Source: Pirellulales bacterium
GTDB taxonomy: Bacteria > Planctomycetota > Planctomycetia > Pirellulales > JACPPG01
DNA: 64,000 nucleotides
Reading direction: 5' to 3'
NCBI GenBank assembly: GCA_036499395.1
Contig: DASYDW010000122.1
Coordinates: 272,797 to 336,796, forward strand
Position 1 is the stretch's first letter, and the number at the start of each line of letters is the position of its first letter. This document shows, piece by piece, positions 50,990-59,954 of this stretch. Both the position numbers and the translations under genes were made by a program. The notes beneath the pieces are model-generated. The model was not told where the DNA came from. It did no database searches and saw only the letters and a list, made by a program, of their open reading frames with translations.

Positions 50990-53900
50990 CTATTCGACAA
51001 ACACGAACTCCTTCGCATTGAACAGCACATGCGCGAGATCGGTCCAGACGCGGGCCGGCTCATCGGCCGGGTTGAGTGAGCGCTGGCTGTCCAGAAACGC
51101 GCTCACGGCTGCAATCTCTTCGTCACTTGCGCGCCGCGCGAACGCTTCCAGGTACATCTGCTGGACGCGGTCGACGTCGCTCTGTTTTTCAGCGGACAAA
51201 ATTCGTTTCGCCCACAGCGCGGCCTGCTCAGCCACGAACGGGTTGTTCAACATGACGAGCGCTTGGGCCGGCACGTTCGACACGCTGCGACGGCCGATCG
51301 TCGTGAATGGGGTGGGATAGTCGAAGGCCAACAGCAGCGGCGAGAGGAAATTCCGTCGCACGTTGAGGTAGATGCTGCGTCGACCGGCGCCATCCAGCGG
51401 GCCCGATTCCTTGGGCCGCCCGCGACCGCTCATGAACGGTGTCAGATGCGGCGCCACGCCGGGGCCGTACATCGTCGTGTCGAGCCGGCCCGATACGGCC
51501 ATCACGGCATCGCGGATGCATTCCGCCTCGAGTCGACGGCGCGGCATGTAATTCCACAGGTGGTTCTGTGGATCGGCCGCGAGCGCCTCCGACTCGGCGT
51601 CGCCTGACATGCGGTACGTGCTCGACAGAACCAACATCCGGTCTAGTGCCTTCAGCGACCAACTCTGCCGCATGAATTCAGCGGCCAGCCAATCGAGCAA
51701 GCCCGGATTCGTAGGTGGCTGACCCATGACGCCAAAATCGTCGGGCGTTGGCACAATGCCGCGGCCAAAATGCCGCTGCCAGACGCGATTCACGATCACT
51801 CGCGGAACAAGCGGGTTCGAACCATCGACAAGCGACGATGCCAACTCGAGCCGGCCGCTACAGTTCGCGTGAGCCGGTCGCTCGGTACCACCGAAAATTT
51901 GCAAGCTACGCCGCGGAACTCGTTCGCCAGGCGTGCGATGGTTTCCCCTAATGAAGACGCACTCATCCTCGGGCGTACCATCGGCGATGGCGAGCGAACG
52001 GCGCGGCGCGGGCAATTTCGCCAAGAGTTCGCTACGCGCCTTCGCGATTTCTGCACGCTCGGTCTGCGCCCGGCTCGTTGCCGCTGCAATCGAGGGATCG
52101 TCGCCGGCGGTTGCGATCGTCAGGAACACATTTAGTAGCTCAATGCGCTCGGCGTCGGATCGAGAGGCACTGCTGTCTGTTGACTGCACGAGCCACGAAC
52201 GGATCGCGTCGTCGAAAAGCTGCCGATACCCGGCCGCGAGATCCGCGACCGAGCGAATCGTTGGATCGCTGACGAGTTTTCCGACTATGCCGTTGGGCCG
52301 AGGTGCCTGGGGTGCATGGTCGGACTGAACTACCTGATCGAGCGCCAGCCATCCATTGCCGTCATCGATCAATTCAATGTAGGCGCGGTGACCGATCCAT
52401 TTTTCGACGTTTTGCTCATGCCAGTGCGGTGTTGCGTTACCTGGTGCGAAATCCAGTCCACCGTAGATGGGATTCTGTATGAGCTGCAAGCCGTCGAGAA
52501 TCAGCCGCACCTTTCCGCCGGTGCCCCACAGTCGGTAAAAGATTCGCGGATGTTCGATCGTGAATGTCGGAGATCGCAATACTCCGGCCAGTTGATCAGC
52601 CACGAGCCCACTGTGCGCCGCGGTAACACCGAGTGGTCGTAAGACCGGCTGAGATGCATTCTCGTCTTTGGCATCGGACAAAACGAGATCGCTCTGCTTG
52701 GCTGGTCGAGTACCGAACGCCGTTCCGGTCGCAACCCAATCGCCGAAATCGGAACCCTCAAAATCGGCCAGCGGCTTCGCGGCGTTCTCGGCTGGCATGC
52801 CTGTGCGAGCGACCATCGAGGTTGCCAGTACTTCACGACGTTTCGCAAACTCGTCGGCGTCGGTTGTCGCGGCGCTCGTGTGAAGCACCGCCCAGGGATG
52901 CAGAACATCCTGCGGCTGATCCGCGGCCACCGCCAAACGTTTTTGGGCTGTCTCATCGTTGCCTTCAAACAGTGTGGCCGACAATCGCGCCAGACCTGGC
53001 TCGCGCAAGCTCGAAACATACTGGTCGAAAACGGTCCGTTCGCGGTCTCGCAGCTTCGCTAGCTGATCGAGCAACGGCGCCGTCTGCGCGAGGTCGTCTA
53101 GAAATGCTTGCTGATATCGCGAGCTTTGCAGAAAGCCGATCAGGGCATAGTAATCCTTCTGCGTGATACAATCGAACTTGTGGTCGTGGCAGCGAGCGCA
53201 GCTGACCGTCAACGCCAAAAATGTCTTGGCAAAAACGTCGATCTGATTGTCATTACGTGTGGCTTCGTCCTCGCGAACGTCGACCGGTGAATGCCGGGCT
53301 TCGCCAAAGAAGAAAAATGCGGTACCGACGATCGACTCGTTGAAATGTTCAGTCGGATGCCGCCGCGGCGGATCTAAAAGGTCCCCTGCCACATGTTCGA
53401 CCAGTAGCCGGTCGTACGGTAGATCGTTGTTGAACGCTCGTATCAGGTAGTCGCGATAGGGATAGGCGTTGGGAATTTCGAAATCGTGCTCGTGACCATA
53501 GGTTTCGGCGAATCGTACCAGGTCCATCCAGTGTCGGGCTTGCCGTTCGCCGTAGCGCGGCGACGCCAATAGCCGGTCGACGACGTGCTCGTGCGCCTCG
53601 GGTGATGCGTCGCCGATGAATTCCGTGATCTCTGCCGGTGTCGGCGGCAGGCCGGTCAGGTCGAACGTCACGCGGCGCAGCCAAACGTGTTTGTCGGCCG
53701 CGGGTGCGGGACGCAGACCGCGCGCTTCCAGCCCCGCAAGCACGAACCGATCGACGTCATAGCGCGGCCAACTTTCGTTCTGCACGGCCGGAACCGGCGC
53801 GGCGGCGAGCGGTTGAAAGCACCAATGCTTTGCACGCTCCTCGTAGTTGAATGGCGCCGGGCCGGTCGCATTAACGGATTGGGGCCTGTCTTTGGCCGGC

Positions 53901-54316
53901 CAGGGAGCGCCACGTTTCACCCAGTCGACCAGTACCGCAATTTCGTTCTCGGCCAGTCGTCCTTTAGGGGGCATCTGGTACGTTTCGCCGTAACGAATCG
54001 CATCCACCAGCAGGCCTTCGTCCGGATTGCCGGGGACAACAGCGGGACCGGTGTCGCCGCCGCGCAACGCCGCGGCACGAGAATCGAGCTGCAGATTCCC
54101 CTTGGCTTTAGCGCCGGTGTGACATTCGTAACAACGGGCGACCAACAGGGGGCGTACCTGCTTTTCGAAGAATTCCAAATCCGCAGCCGTGGCCACGGAT
54201 TCCGCAGTAGGCGATTCCGCAACCGCAGGTCGCGTATCGAATTCGCAAAACTGGATTAGCGCACTCCCCACCAACAGTCCGCGCATGACGCTCAGGAGTC
54301 GATTCGCCTGACTCAA
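50990..54316 (-). CDS. PSCyt1-DUF1549-DUF1553 planctomycete cytochrome-domain protein
   Basis: 1108 residues. Starts at a TTG (54316) with AGGA 9 nt upstream; an ATG at 54286 has none. Signal-like N-terminus (MRGLLVGSALIQFCE), then a cytochrome-c-like domain with LLVARCYECHTGAK, giving haem ligands Cys62, Cys65 and His66, and MPPKGRL as distal loop. DUF1549 follows (RRVTFDLTGLPPTPAEI, RYGERQARHWMDLVRFAETY), a concanavalin-like insert, then DUF1553 (VIVNRVWQRHFGRGIVPTPD, LSSTYRMSGD, RRRLEAECIRDAVMAVSGRL). The architecture is specific to planctomycetes and relatives; the role is unknown, possibly electron transfer linked to polymer degradation. Upstream of the unknown gene and the DUF1501 gene. 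Confidence 0.95.
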   Translation of the reverse strand: MSQANRLLSVMRGLLVGSALIQFCEFDTRPAVAESPTAESVATAADLEFFEKQVRPLLVARCYECHTGAKAKGNLQLDSRAAALRGGDTGPAVVPGNPDEGLLVDAIRYGETYQMPPKGRLAENEIAVLVDWVKRGAPWPAKDRPQSVNATGPAPFNYEERAKHWCFQPLAAAPVPAVQNESWPRYDVDRFVLAGLEARGLRPAPAADKHVWLRRVTFDLTGLPPTPAEITEFIGDASPEAHEHVVDRLLASPRYGERQARHWMDLVRFAETYGHEHDFEIPNAYPYRDYLIRAFNNDLPYDRLLVEHVAGDLLDPPRRHPTEHFNESIVGTAFFFFGEARHSPVDVREDEATRNDNQIDVFAKTFLALTVSCARCHDHKFDCITQKDYYALIGFLQSSRYQQAFLDDLAQTAPLLDQLAKLRDRERTVFDQYVSSLREPGLARLSATLFEGNDETAQKRLAVAADQPQDVLHPWAVLHTSAATTDADEFAKRREVLATSMVARTGMPAENAAKPLADFEGSDFGDWVATGTAFGTRPAKQSDLVLSDAKDENASQPVLRPLGVTAAHSGLVADQLAGVLRSPTFTIEHPRIFYRLWGTGGKVRLILDGLQLIQNPIYGGLDFAPGNATPHWHEQNVEKWIGHRAYIELIDDGNGWLALDQVVQSDHAPQAPRPNGIVGKLVSDPTIRSVADLAAGYRQLFDDAIRSWLVQSTDSSASRSDAERIELLNVFLTIATAGDDPSIAAATSRAQTERAEIAKARSELLAKLPAPRRSLAIADGTPEDECVFIRGNHRTPGERVPRRSLQIFGGTERPAHANCSGRLELASSLVDGSNPLVPRVIVNRVWQRHFGRGIVPTPDDFGVMGQPPTNPGLLDWLAAEFMRQSWSLKALDRMLVLSSTYRMSGDAESEALAADPQNHLWNYMPRRRLEAECIRDAVMAVSGRLDTTMYGPGVAPHLTPFMSGRGRPKESGPLDGAGRRSIYLNVRRNFLSPLLLAFDYPTPFTTIGRRSVSNVPAQALVMLNNPFVAEQAALWAKRILSAEKQSDVDRVQQMYLEAFARRASDEEIAAVSAFLDSQRSLNPADEPARVWTDLAHVLFNAKEFVFVE

Positions 54317-54620
54317 GAGATCAAATCCTGTTAGCGGTTGTTCGAGGTGGGAATGCGACGGCAGGTTTCGAGCAAGCGGCGAGTGCCACCACGCGCCGCT
54401 CGTTTAGTGGCCGCCATGTAAGTGGCCTAGGGCAAGAACGCCCCGATCCGCCTGACGGCTACCAATTCGACTATATCGCCGCGGTGGCTCAGCGTAAAGA
54501 AAATGCCCAGCCTATCGGGGGTTGCGGCTTGCTTGACCGGCGCATCGCGCGGGCTAGGATGGGTCCCGATGGTGCCCGTTCGCCGTGCGACCGCCTGACG
54601 TTTCTTGCAAGGAGCCGACC
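54317..54620. other. Divergent intergenic region with one promoter candidate
   Basis: About 300 bp between the cytochrome-domain gene and the esterase gene. It contains the promoter candidate at 54533-54560; no gene was found. Confidence 0.5.
54533..54560 (+). promoter_or_regulatory. Candidate sigma-70 promoter of the esterase gene
   Basis: -35 TTGACC (54533-54538), 16-bp spacer and -10 TAGGAT (54555-54560). The start would be near 54567, leaving a leader of about 54 nt before the ATG at 54621. The layout resembles that of the small-RNA promoter at 4171. Confidence 0.4.
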
Positions 54621-55598
54621 ATGCATCGTTTGCCTCAAAGTTTGATTGTTTCGCTGGCTGTGTTGCTTGCCGGCATCGCAACGGCCGCCGAACCGCTTGC
54701 CGTGCAGACGATCGAGCACGAGGCTCCGTCGGTCGGGCGGAAGATGAAGTTCAATCTGGTTTTGCCGGCCGGCTACGACAGCTCGCAGGACCGCTATCCG
54801 GTGCTGTACCTGCTACACGGTTTGACGAGTAACTACACCCTGTGGGCGGCTATGAACGTGCCGCAGTTCGCCGCCAACTACAAGCTGATCGTCGTCATGC
54901 CGGACGTCGGCAATTCGTGGTACGTCAACTGGGCCGAAAGTGACGGAAGCCAGAAAAATCAATGGGAAGACTACATCACCAAGGATTTGATCGGTTACGC
55001 CGACGGTCACTATCGCACGATTGCCAGCCGCGCGGGCCGAGGTATCAATGGACTCTCGATGGGTGGGTACGGTGCGATGACGCTGGGTTTGCGGCATCCC
55101 GAGATGTTCTGCACGATCGGCAGCCATTCCGGGGCACTGGCCTTTGCCTCGCGTTCGGCCGATAGCGTCGCCAAGGGGGAGCAACCGGATTTCCTGCGCC
55201 GCGAATGGTCCAGCGAACCAAACCCGAAGATCAAGATCGAGGGCTTTAGCACTCCCGCTGATCGAACTCCTAAGGGAAAGATTTTCATCTCGCAGGAGCA
55301 ATGCGACGCGCATGATCCGTTCAAGCTCGTGTTGAAGGTCGACCGCGCGCAGCTTCCGTACATCTATGTCGATTGCGGAACTGACGATGGCCTGATCACG
55401 AGCAATCAACGCTTCTGCGAGCTGCTGATGAAGAACAACATCCCCTTCACCTACGGCCAGTCGCGCGGCGGACATGTGCCGCCGTACTGGGCGCGCGAGG
55501 TCGGGCAATCGATGGCCGTGCAGAACCTGATTATCGAGCGCGCCCTTGCGCAAGCGGCCAAAGCCGAAAAGGACACGGCAAATGCCGGCGGCCGATAG
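54621..55598 (+). CDS. Exported serine esterase, antigen-85/FrmB-like
   Basis: 325 residues from the ATG at 54621, with AAGGAG 6 nt upstream. Signal peptide LPQSLIVSLAVLLAGIATAAE. Alpha/beta hydrolase of the esterase D/feruloyl-esterase-like group: YPVLYLLHGLTSNYTLW (oxyanion loop), GLSMGGYGAM with nucleophile Ser146, an acidic residue in CGTDDGL and a late His in SRGGHVPPYW. The family covers mycolyltransferases, S-formylglutathione hydrolases and acetyl-xylan or feruloyl esterases. Export suggests action on extracellular esters rather than on formylglutathione. Confidence 0.85.
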   Translation: MHRLPQSLIVSLAVLLAGIATAAEPLAVQTIEHEAPSVGRKMKFNLVLPAGYDSSQDRYPVLYLLHGLTSNYTLWAAMNVPQFAANYKLIVVMPDVGNSWYVNWAESDGSQKNQWEDYITKDLIGYADGHYRTIASRAGRGINGLSMGGYGAMTLGLRHPEMFCTIGSHSGALAFASRSADSVAKGEQPDFLRREWSSEPNPKIKIEGFSTPADRTPKGKIFISQEQCDAHDPFKLVLKVDRAQLPYIYVDCGTDDGLITSNQRFCELLMKNNIPFTYGQSRGGHVPPYWAREVGQSMAVQNLIIERALAQAAKAEKDTANAGGR

Positions 55599-55610
55599 AC
55601 AGGAATATTT

Positions 55611-55704
55611 GCCACCGAGGTCACAGAGATCACCGAGAAGAACAAACGGCCGGATTAACACTATCCTTTGCAACCTTCTCGGAGTCCTCCGTGAAGTCGG
55701 TGGC
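55611..55704. repeat. Long imperfect palindrome between convergent genes
   Basis: Two 30-base arms (55611-55640 and 55675-55704) match in inverted orientation at 24 of 30 positions, around a 34-base centre. The arm sequence GCCACCGAGGTCACAGAG is of a kind often seen dispersed in bacterial intergenic regions. It lies between the esterase gene and the Tat protein gene that faces it, and could act as a bidirectional transcription stop or be a miniature mobile element. No T-run follows either arm. Confidence 0.55.
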
Positions 55705-55719
55705 TCAAGTTCTTCGTTT

Positions 55720-57240
55720 CTACGCCTTCAATGCCGCGCGCGAGCGTTCGGCCAACTCGGTATCAGGCGCTCGTGAGCCGCGCAGATTGAACACGCTGGC
55801 GGCCAGATAGCGGTCGCGCCAGGTCGGTGACACGTGGTAATAATCTTCGAGCACGGCCGAGCTGAACTTGTAGTCGTGCGAGTCCTTTCCTTTCAGGAAC
55901 ACTAGCGCTCGGGCCGTATTGATGAACCGTTCGGGGCTCGGGTTCTGGCGGGCGTAGGCCAAAGTTTTGCGCGCGGCACGGAGCCGGTCTTCACTGACAT
56001 CGACGAAGATATCTTCGACGCCGCCGTCCGCCCCGTCAGGTGGCAGCGGTTCGAGCGTGTCGAGCTTGATATCAGCCAACTCGCCGCCGCGTCGCTTCAC
56101 CGCGTCTCGGAACAGCGGCACGAAGGCGGCATTCTGAAGCAGCATCATCCGCCGGGTATCGTCGTTCTCGCTGGCCTCGTAGGCGAAACGGAGTGCGTTG
56201 CTGCTGGTGACCGCGTGCAGGGCGACAATGCCAGGCGCTCTGGCCAGCAACTCACCGGCTCCTACCAACAACGCATCCCATACGGATTGCGGTGCCACGC
56301 CGCGGTTGAGTAACGTCACGACCTGTTGCGGCACCTCGGTCTCGCTGGCCGAGCGCAATGCGACGAGCAATTCGCTGGTGGCCGAATCCTCGAGCTTGCC
56401 TTCCTGCCAGTCGCCGCGGATCTGCTTGGCCAATTCCGTATTCTGCTTCCAGGGACGATCGGCCGCGGTATCACTATCCGGCGGTCCGTCCCCGCCACGG
56501 TCCTGCAACGCGTAAGCCAACGAGCGTAGCACCGGCTCGGCGTATTGCCAGCCCATGCAGGAGAGGGCTCGCCAACTGTTGGCGACGAAGATGGCCTTAT
56601 GTCCGATGTCGCGAAAATCACGGGCGCCGTAACGGGCAAACAGCTCGAAAACTTCGTTGGCTCCGGCCGAGCGTGCCAGACCGGCCACGGCTGGATCGAC
56701 GGCCTGCTCGTCCCAGCGGTCCATCGCTTCGGTAAAAGCCTGGCGCGCATGTCGTCCATTCGGGACAGCCGATTCGTCGACCGGCGCCATCGTCCAATTG
56801 CCTTCGCGCACGTCGGCAGCTTGCGCAACTTTGAAGTAATCAAGGGCCCAGAAGATCGGCAGCCAACGCAGCTCGTCCGGCGAAGATAAGCTGGCCAGGT
56901 GTGCGGAATTTACGACCAGCACCGCATGGAATTTAAAGCCGACGGGGCGCGGCTGCACGTTGCGCACGCCGGCCAGGAGCAGGGCGGTGAGAACCTCGCG
57001 GTAGCTGGTGCCGCTCTTAATGCGGCTGGCGACTTCTTCCAACAAGCGTTCGCGAGGCGTGTCTTCCAGTAGCCGCACCAGCGGCTCGATCTCTGGCTGG
57101 AAGCGCACAACCTTGGGATCGACCTGCGCGTCCGCCGCCGACACGATCGGCAGGCCGCGCAGAAAAGCCATGTCCGCGATCGCAGCGAGCGCTCCGGTGG
57201 TTCCCTGCAGAAACCGACGACGAGAGGATCCGCCCAACAT
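55720..57240 (-). CDS. Tat-exported protein of unknown function
   Basis: 506 residues. Twin-arginine leader SSRRRFLQGTTGALAAIADM (5-24), cleavage about SAADA. The mature protein is helical (SRIKSGTSYREVLTALLLAG, NSWRALSCMGWQYAEPVLRS, ARQNPSPERFINTARALVFL) with several conserved His/Asp-containing stretches such as NSAHLASLSSPDELRWLPIF, GHKAIFVANSWRA and GIVALHAVTSS. I do not recognise a characterised family. The Tat leader suggests a cofactor inserted before export or tight folding. It faces the exported esterase across the palindromic element and is divergent from the dienelactone hydrolase-type gene. Confidence 0.7.
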   Translation of the reverse strand: MLGGSSRRRFLQGTTGALAAIADMAFLRGLPIVSAADAQVDPKVVRFQPEIEPLVRLLEDTPRERLLEEVASRIKSGTSYREVLTALLLAGVRNVQPRPVGFKFHAVLVVNSAHLASLSSPDELRWLPIFWALDYFKVAQAADVREGNWTMAPVDESAVPNGRHARQAFTEAMDRWDEQAVDPAVAGLARSAGANEVFELFARYGARDFRDIGHKAIFVANSWRALSCMGWQYAEPVLRSLAYALQDRGGDGPPDSDTAADRPWKQNTELAKQIRGDWQEGKLEDSATSELLVALRSASETEVPQQVVTLLNRGVAPQSVWDALLVGAGELLARAPGIVALHAVTSSNALRFAYEASENDDTRRMMLLQNAAFVPLFRDAVKRRGGELADIKLDTLEPLPPDGADGGVEDIFVDVSEDRLRAARKTLAYARQNPSPERFINTARALVFLKGKDSHDYKFSSAVLEDYYHVSPTWRDRYLAASVFNLRGSRAPDTELAERSRAALKA

Positions 57241-57445
57241 GGTCCGCCTTCCTTTCGCAAGAGATTTCCGAATCCGCCATCCCGCCGGTCGTTATCGCGC
57301 GCTGATGTGGGTTCCGCAAGCGCAGCCGGCCTGGGACGCATGTTCAGCAATATCGGCGTAGGCCAACATTTGCCATCGTGCAACCTATACTTCCAAAGAT
57401 GCCGTCTATCTGAGGTTACTGCCGAGTTAGTACAGGAGTTGGGCG

Positions 57446-58261
57446 ATGCTTGCGGGTTCGATCATGTGGCGATGTTACGTCTTCCTGGCAATTGTTACGC
57501 TTGCGGTGCAGCTGCCCGTTACGTCTGCTCGCGCGGGCGAAGACGGCGCGCCGCAACGTCGCGCGGAATGGGTGCAGATCGCGTCACCCGCCGGGCGAAG
57601 CCTGAAGACCTACGTGGTCCGGCCCGTTGACGTCGCGCCGACGCGCGCCGTCGTGATCGTTCACGAGAACCGTGGCTTGACCACCTGGGAATTGGAAATC
57701 GCCGACCGGCTGGCAGACGCCGGACATCTAGCCATCGCGCCGGATATGCTGAGCGAAAGTGGGCCGGATCGCGGCGGCTCGGCGTCATTCGACTCGACTG
57801 CCGCGGCGCGCGACGCCATACACGGGTTACAGTCCGATGCCATTCTAGTGGACCTGGACGCGGTCGTTGAATACGCGAACACCATTCGGGTCGCGACTGA
57901 TGGAGTGGTTGTCGTCGGTTTCTGCTGGGGCGGCGGACAGGTGTTTCGATACGCGGCGCACAATACGCAGTTGGCGGCCGCGGTGGTTTTCTACGGTCCG
58001 GCTCCGAACGAAGAGTTGTTGAAGCAGGTTAGCGCTCCGGTGTACGGCTTCTACGGCGAGCAAGATGTGCCGATCAGCGCCGACGTACCGAAGATCAAGA
58101 GCCGCATGAAGACGTTTGCGAAGAACTACCAACCCGAAGTTTTTGCCGGAGCAAGGCACGGCTTTATGCGGTCAGGCGCCCTGCCTGACGCGGGACCGGC
58201 CGATCGCAAGGCACATGACGAAGCATGGGTGCGATTCGCCCAATTGCTGGCCGCGCCGTAA
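57446..58261 (+). CDS. Exported dienelactone hydrolase family protein
   Basis: 271 residues. Signal peptide (MWRCYVFLAIVTLAVQLPVTSARA). Alpha/beta hydrolase of the dienelactone hydrolase type: VIVHENRGLTTWELEIADRL, GFCWGGGQVF with nucleophile Cys160, GEQDVPIS for the acid and GARHGFM for the His, so the Cys-Asp-His triad is intact. Classic members act on chloroaromatic breakdown products in the cytoplasm; exported versions like this one are common in planctomycetes and have unknown substrates. ATG with AGGAG 7 nt upstream. Confidence 0.87.
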   Translation: MLAGSIMWRCYVFLAIVTLAVQLPVTSARAGEDGAPQRRAEWVQIASPAGRSLKTYVVRPVDVAPTRAVVIVHENRGLTTWELEIADRLADAGHLAIAPDMLSESGPDRGGSASFDSTAAARDAIHGLQSDAILVDLDAVVEYANTIRVATDGVVVVGFCWGGGQVFRYAAHNTQLAAAVVFYGPAPNEELLKQVSAPVYGFYGEQDVPISADVPKIKSRMKTFAKNYQPEVFAGARHGFMRSGALPDAGPADRKAHDEAWVRFAQLLAAP

Positions 58262-58296
58262 CGATCGTCAGCCGCTTAGGTCAAACACTCGGATCG

Positions 58297-59409
58297 TCAT
58301 GCCGAGCGTCTTCGCTTGTACGCCAGCAGGCCGATGAGTGACAACAAGGCCAAGACATAACTCGAAGGCTCGGGCACACTGACGGCCGCTGGAACGCCGC
58401 CGAGTGCGCTGCCGATGGCGCTTGATACGAGTGCGATATCCTGACCGTTCACGATGCCATCGTGATTGGCGTCGCCGGCCGGATCATTCGCGCCTGTACC
58501 CGCCTTCAACCAGTTGCTGGCCACGAGTGCCAAGTCCTGAGCGTTCACGACACCGTCGAAGTTGACGTCGCCGGGAATGGCCATCGTCTGATATATCTCG
58601 GTGCGATAGCTCGACAGATCGGCCGACCAGGTGAGATCGCCAAATGCTGAAATGCCCCAGGGTTGACCGGTGAGGCTGGTTACGCCAAACATGATTCCTG
58701 CCAGGCTCCAAGCGCCGGTCGTGGGGTCTTGATGAAAAACGCCGCCGCCGGAATCGCCAGGTGTTCCTTGCGCTTCGTAGGCGGTGCCGTTCTGGGTGAA
58801 GGACGTCATGAATGCCATCTCGGAGTTGACGCCGATGCCTTGGGCGATCGAACCTTGGTCGATGACGTTCGTTCCCCAGCGAATGTCGTGCGTTGTCGAC
58901 CAGATTTCGCCGGCGTACGTTGCGGAGCCCGTCGCGGGCATCCATGACGAATCCCAATAAGCAGTTTGAGAATTGCGCGGATCGAGCCCATTTCCGATCA
59001 TGGTCACGTCCCAGCCGGCGCTGGCCACTGTATTACTGATCGTGACCGAGGGGAGGGGGGGAGCACCCGCTAATCGATATAGCTCCAGGTCGGTGTATTG
59101 CGTGTAGCCGACACCCGCAGGGTTGGTCAACTGCACGCCTGAGCCCGGAACATTCTGGTAGGGAAGGCCGTTGAACCAGCTTTCGGTGGGAACTCCACTG
59201 CTGCCGTTGTAGACGTGTGCAGCGGTCAATACCCAGCCATTTCCCAGATAGACGGCGCTGCCACTGCCCAGGATTCCGACGTTCTCGAAACCAGGATCGT
59301 TGGCTGGCGCCGTCGTGTTTTCCAGCCCGTCACCGGTACCGAGGATCACGGCGCGCGCTGGGTGCGTCGACAACACCAGTAGCGCCACGAAAGTGGACAG
59401 ACATCGCAT
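58297..59409 (-). CDS. Secreted trypsin-like protease with dockerin-like repeats and PEP-CTERM anchor
   Basis: 370 residues. Signal peptide MRCLSTFVALLVLSTHPARA. Chymotrypsin-fold domain with the triad His65 (WVLTAAH), Asp107 (YTDLELYRL) and Ser221 (GTPGDSGGG). Then two dockerin-type I calcium loops (GDVNFDGVVNAQDLALVASN and GDANHDGIVNGQDIALVSSA, about 283-340). The end is the sorting signal VPEPSSYVLALLSLIGLLAY with basic tail KRRRSA. It is thus one of two PEP-CTERM proteins in the window. The dockerin-like repeats probably give calcium-dependent stability, since no cohesin is seen. No sorting enzyme (EpsH-type) is in the window. Confidence 0.9.
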   Translation of the reverse strand: MRCLSTFVALLVLSTHPARAVILGTGDGLENTTAPANDPGFENVGILGSGSAVYLGNGWVLTAAHVYNGSSGVPTESWFNGLPYQNVPGSGVQLTNPAGVGYTQYTDLELYRLAGAPPLPSVTISNTVASAGWDVTMIGNGLDPRNSQTAYWDSSWMPATGSATYAGEIWSTTHDIRWGTNVIDQGSIAQGIGVNSEMAFMTSFTQNGTAYEAQGTPGDSGGGVFHQDPTTGAWSLAGIMFGVTSLTGQPWGISAFGDLTWSADLSSYRTEIYQTMAIPGDVNFDGVVNAQDLALVASNWLKAGTGANDPAGDANHDGIVNGQDIALVSSAIGSALGGVPAAVSVPEPSSYVLALLSLIGLLAYKRRRSA

Positions 59410-59954
59410 GCGGCGTTACGTCCCTGAGCCACGGAGCGCAACCTAATGAGCGTGTCTTACGCTCGTTGCCTCACGGCACGGCCCGAAGTTGCTCCGTCAA
59501 ACGACCACCAAACCCAGGAAAAAGCCGCAAAGGGACATGGGACGGGCGCGCGGCAACAACCGGTGTGTCGGCTTTCGAGCCAGACGCAACGGCAGTTGCA
59601 AGTGCAATCCCGCTGCACCTGTAACGGATCACGGATTATCAGTCGAACGGATATGACCACTCACACGTTCGTCGTTGCGCCCCAACTATGAGACGAGCGT
59701 GCAAACACTCCTCAAGCAGAAATTGCTTGAGGCTTCCCCTCAACGTTCCAGCCCGAATCGGCAAACACGAATTGCAAGCGAAATGCGACTTCCTGCCCCG
59801 GTCTTTCGTATTAACCGACAATCGTTAGCAAGGGAAGTTATTTTTTCGTGAAATGCGCGGAATTCTCGCTGGCGCTCGTGGGGACGTGCGCAAACTCGAA
59901 AAAATGACGCTACCGAGTTTTAGCCCAGCCCTTCGCGCGAGGGGGGTGATTGCC
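59410..59954. other. Intergenic region with one clear hairpin
   Basis: About 545 bp between two minus-strand genes. A perfect 9-bp stem CCTCAAGCA/TGCTTGAGG around GAAAT (59710-59732) is annotated separately. A weaker AAACTCG/CGAGTTT hairpin lies 25-60 bp past the stop at 59955. No gene found. Confidence 0.5.
59710..59732. repeat. Perfect 9-bp hairpin of unknown role
   Basis: CCTCAAGCA (59710-59718) and TGCTTGAGG (59724-59732) with a five-base loop. Neither strand has a U-tract after it, so a simple terminator is unlikely. It could be a binding site or part of a leader RNA for the protease gene. Confidence 0.4.
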
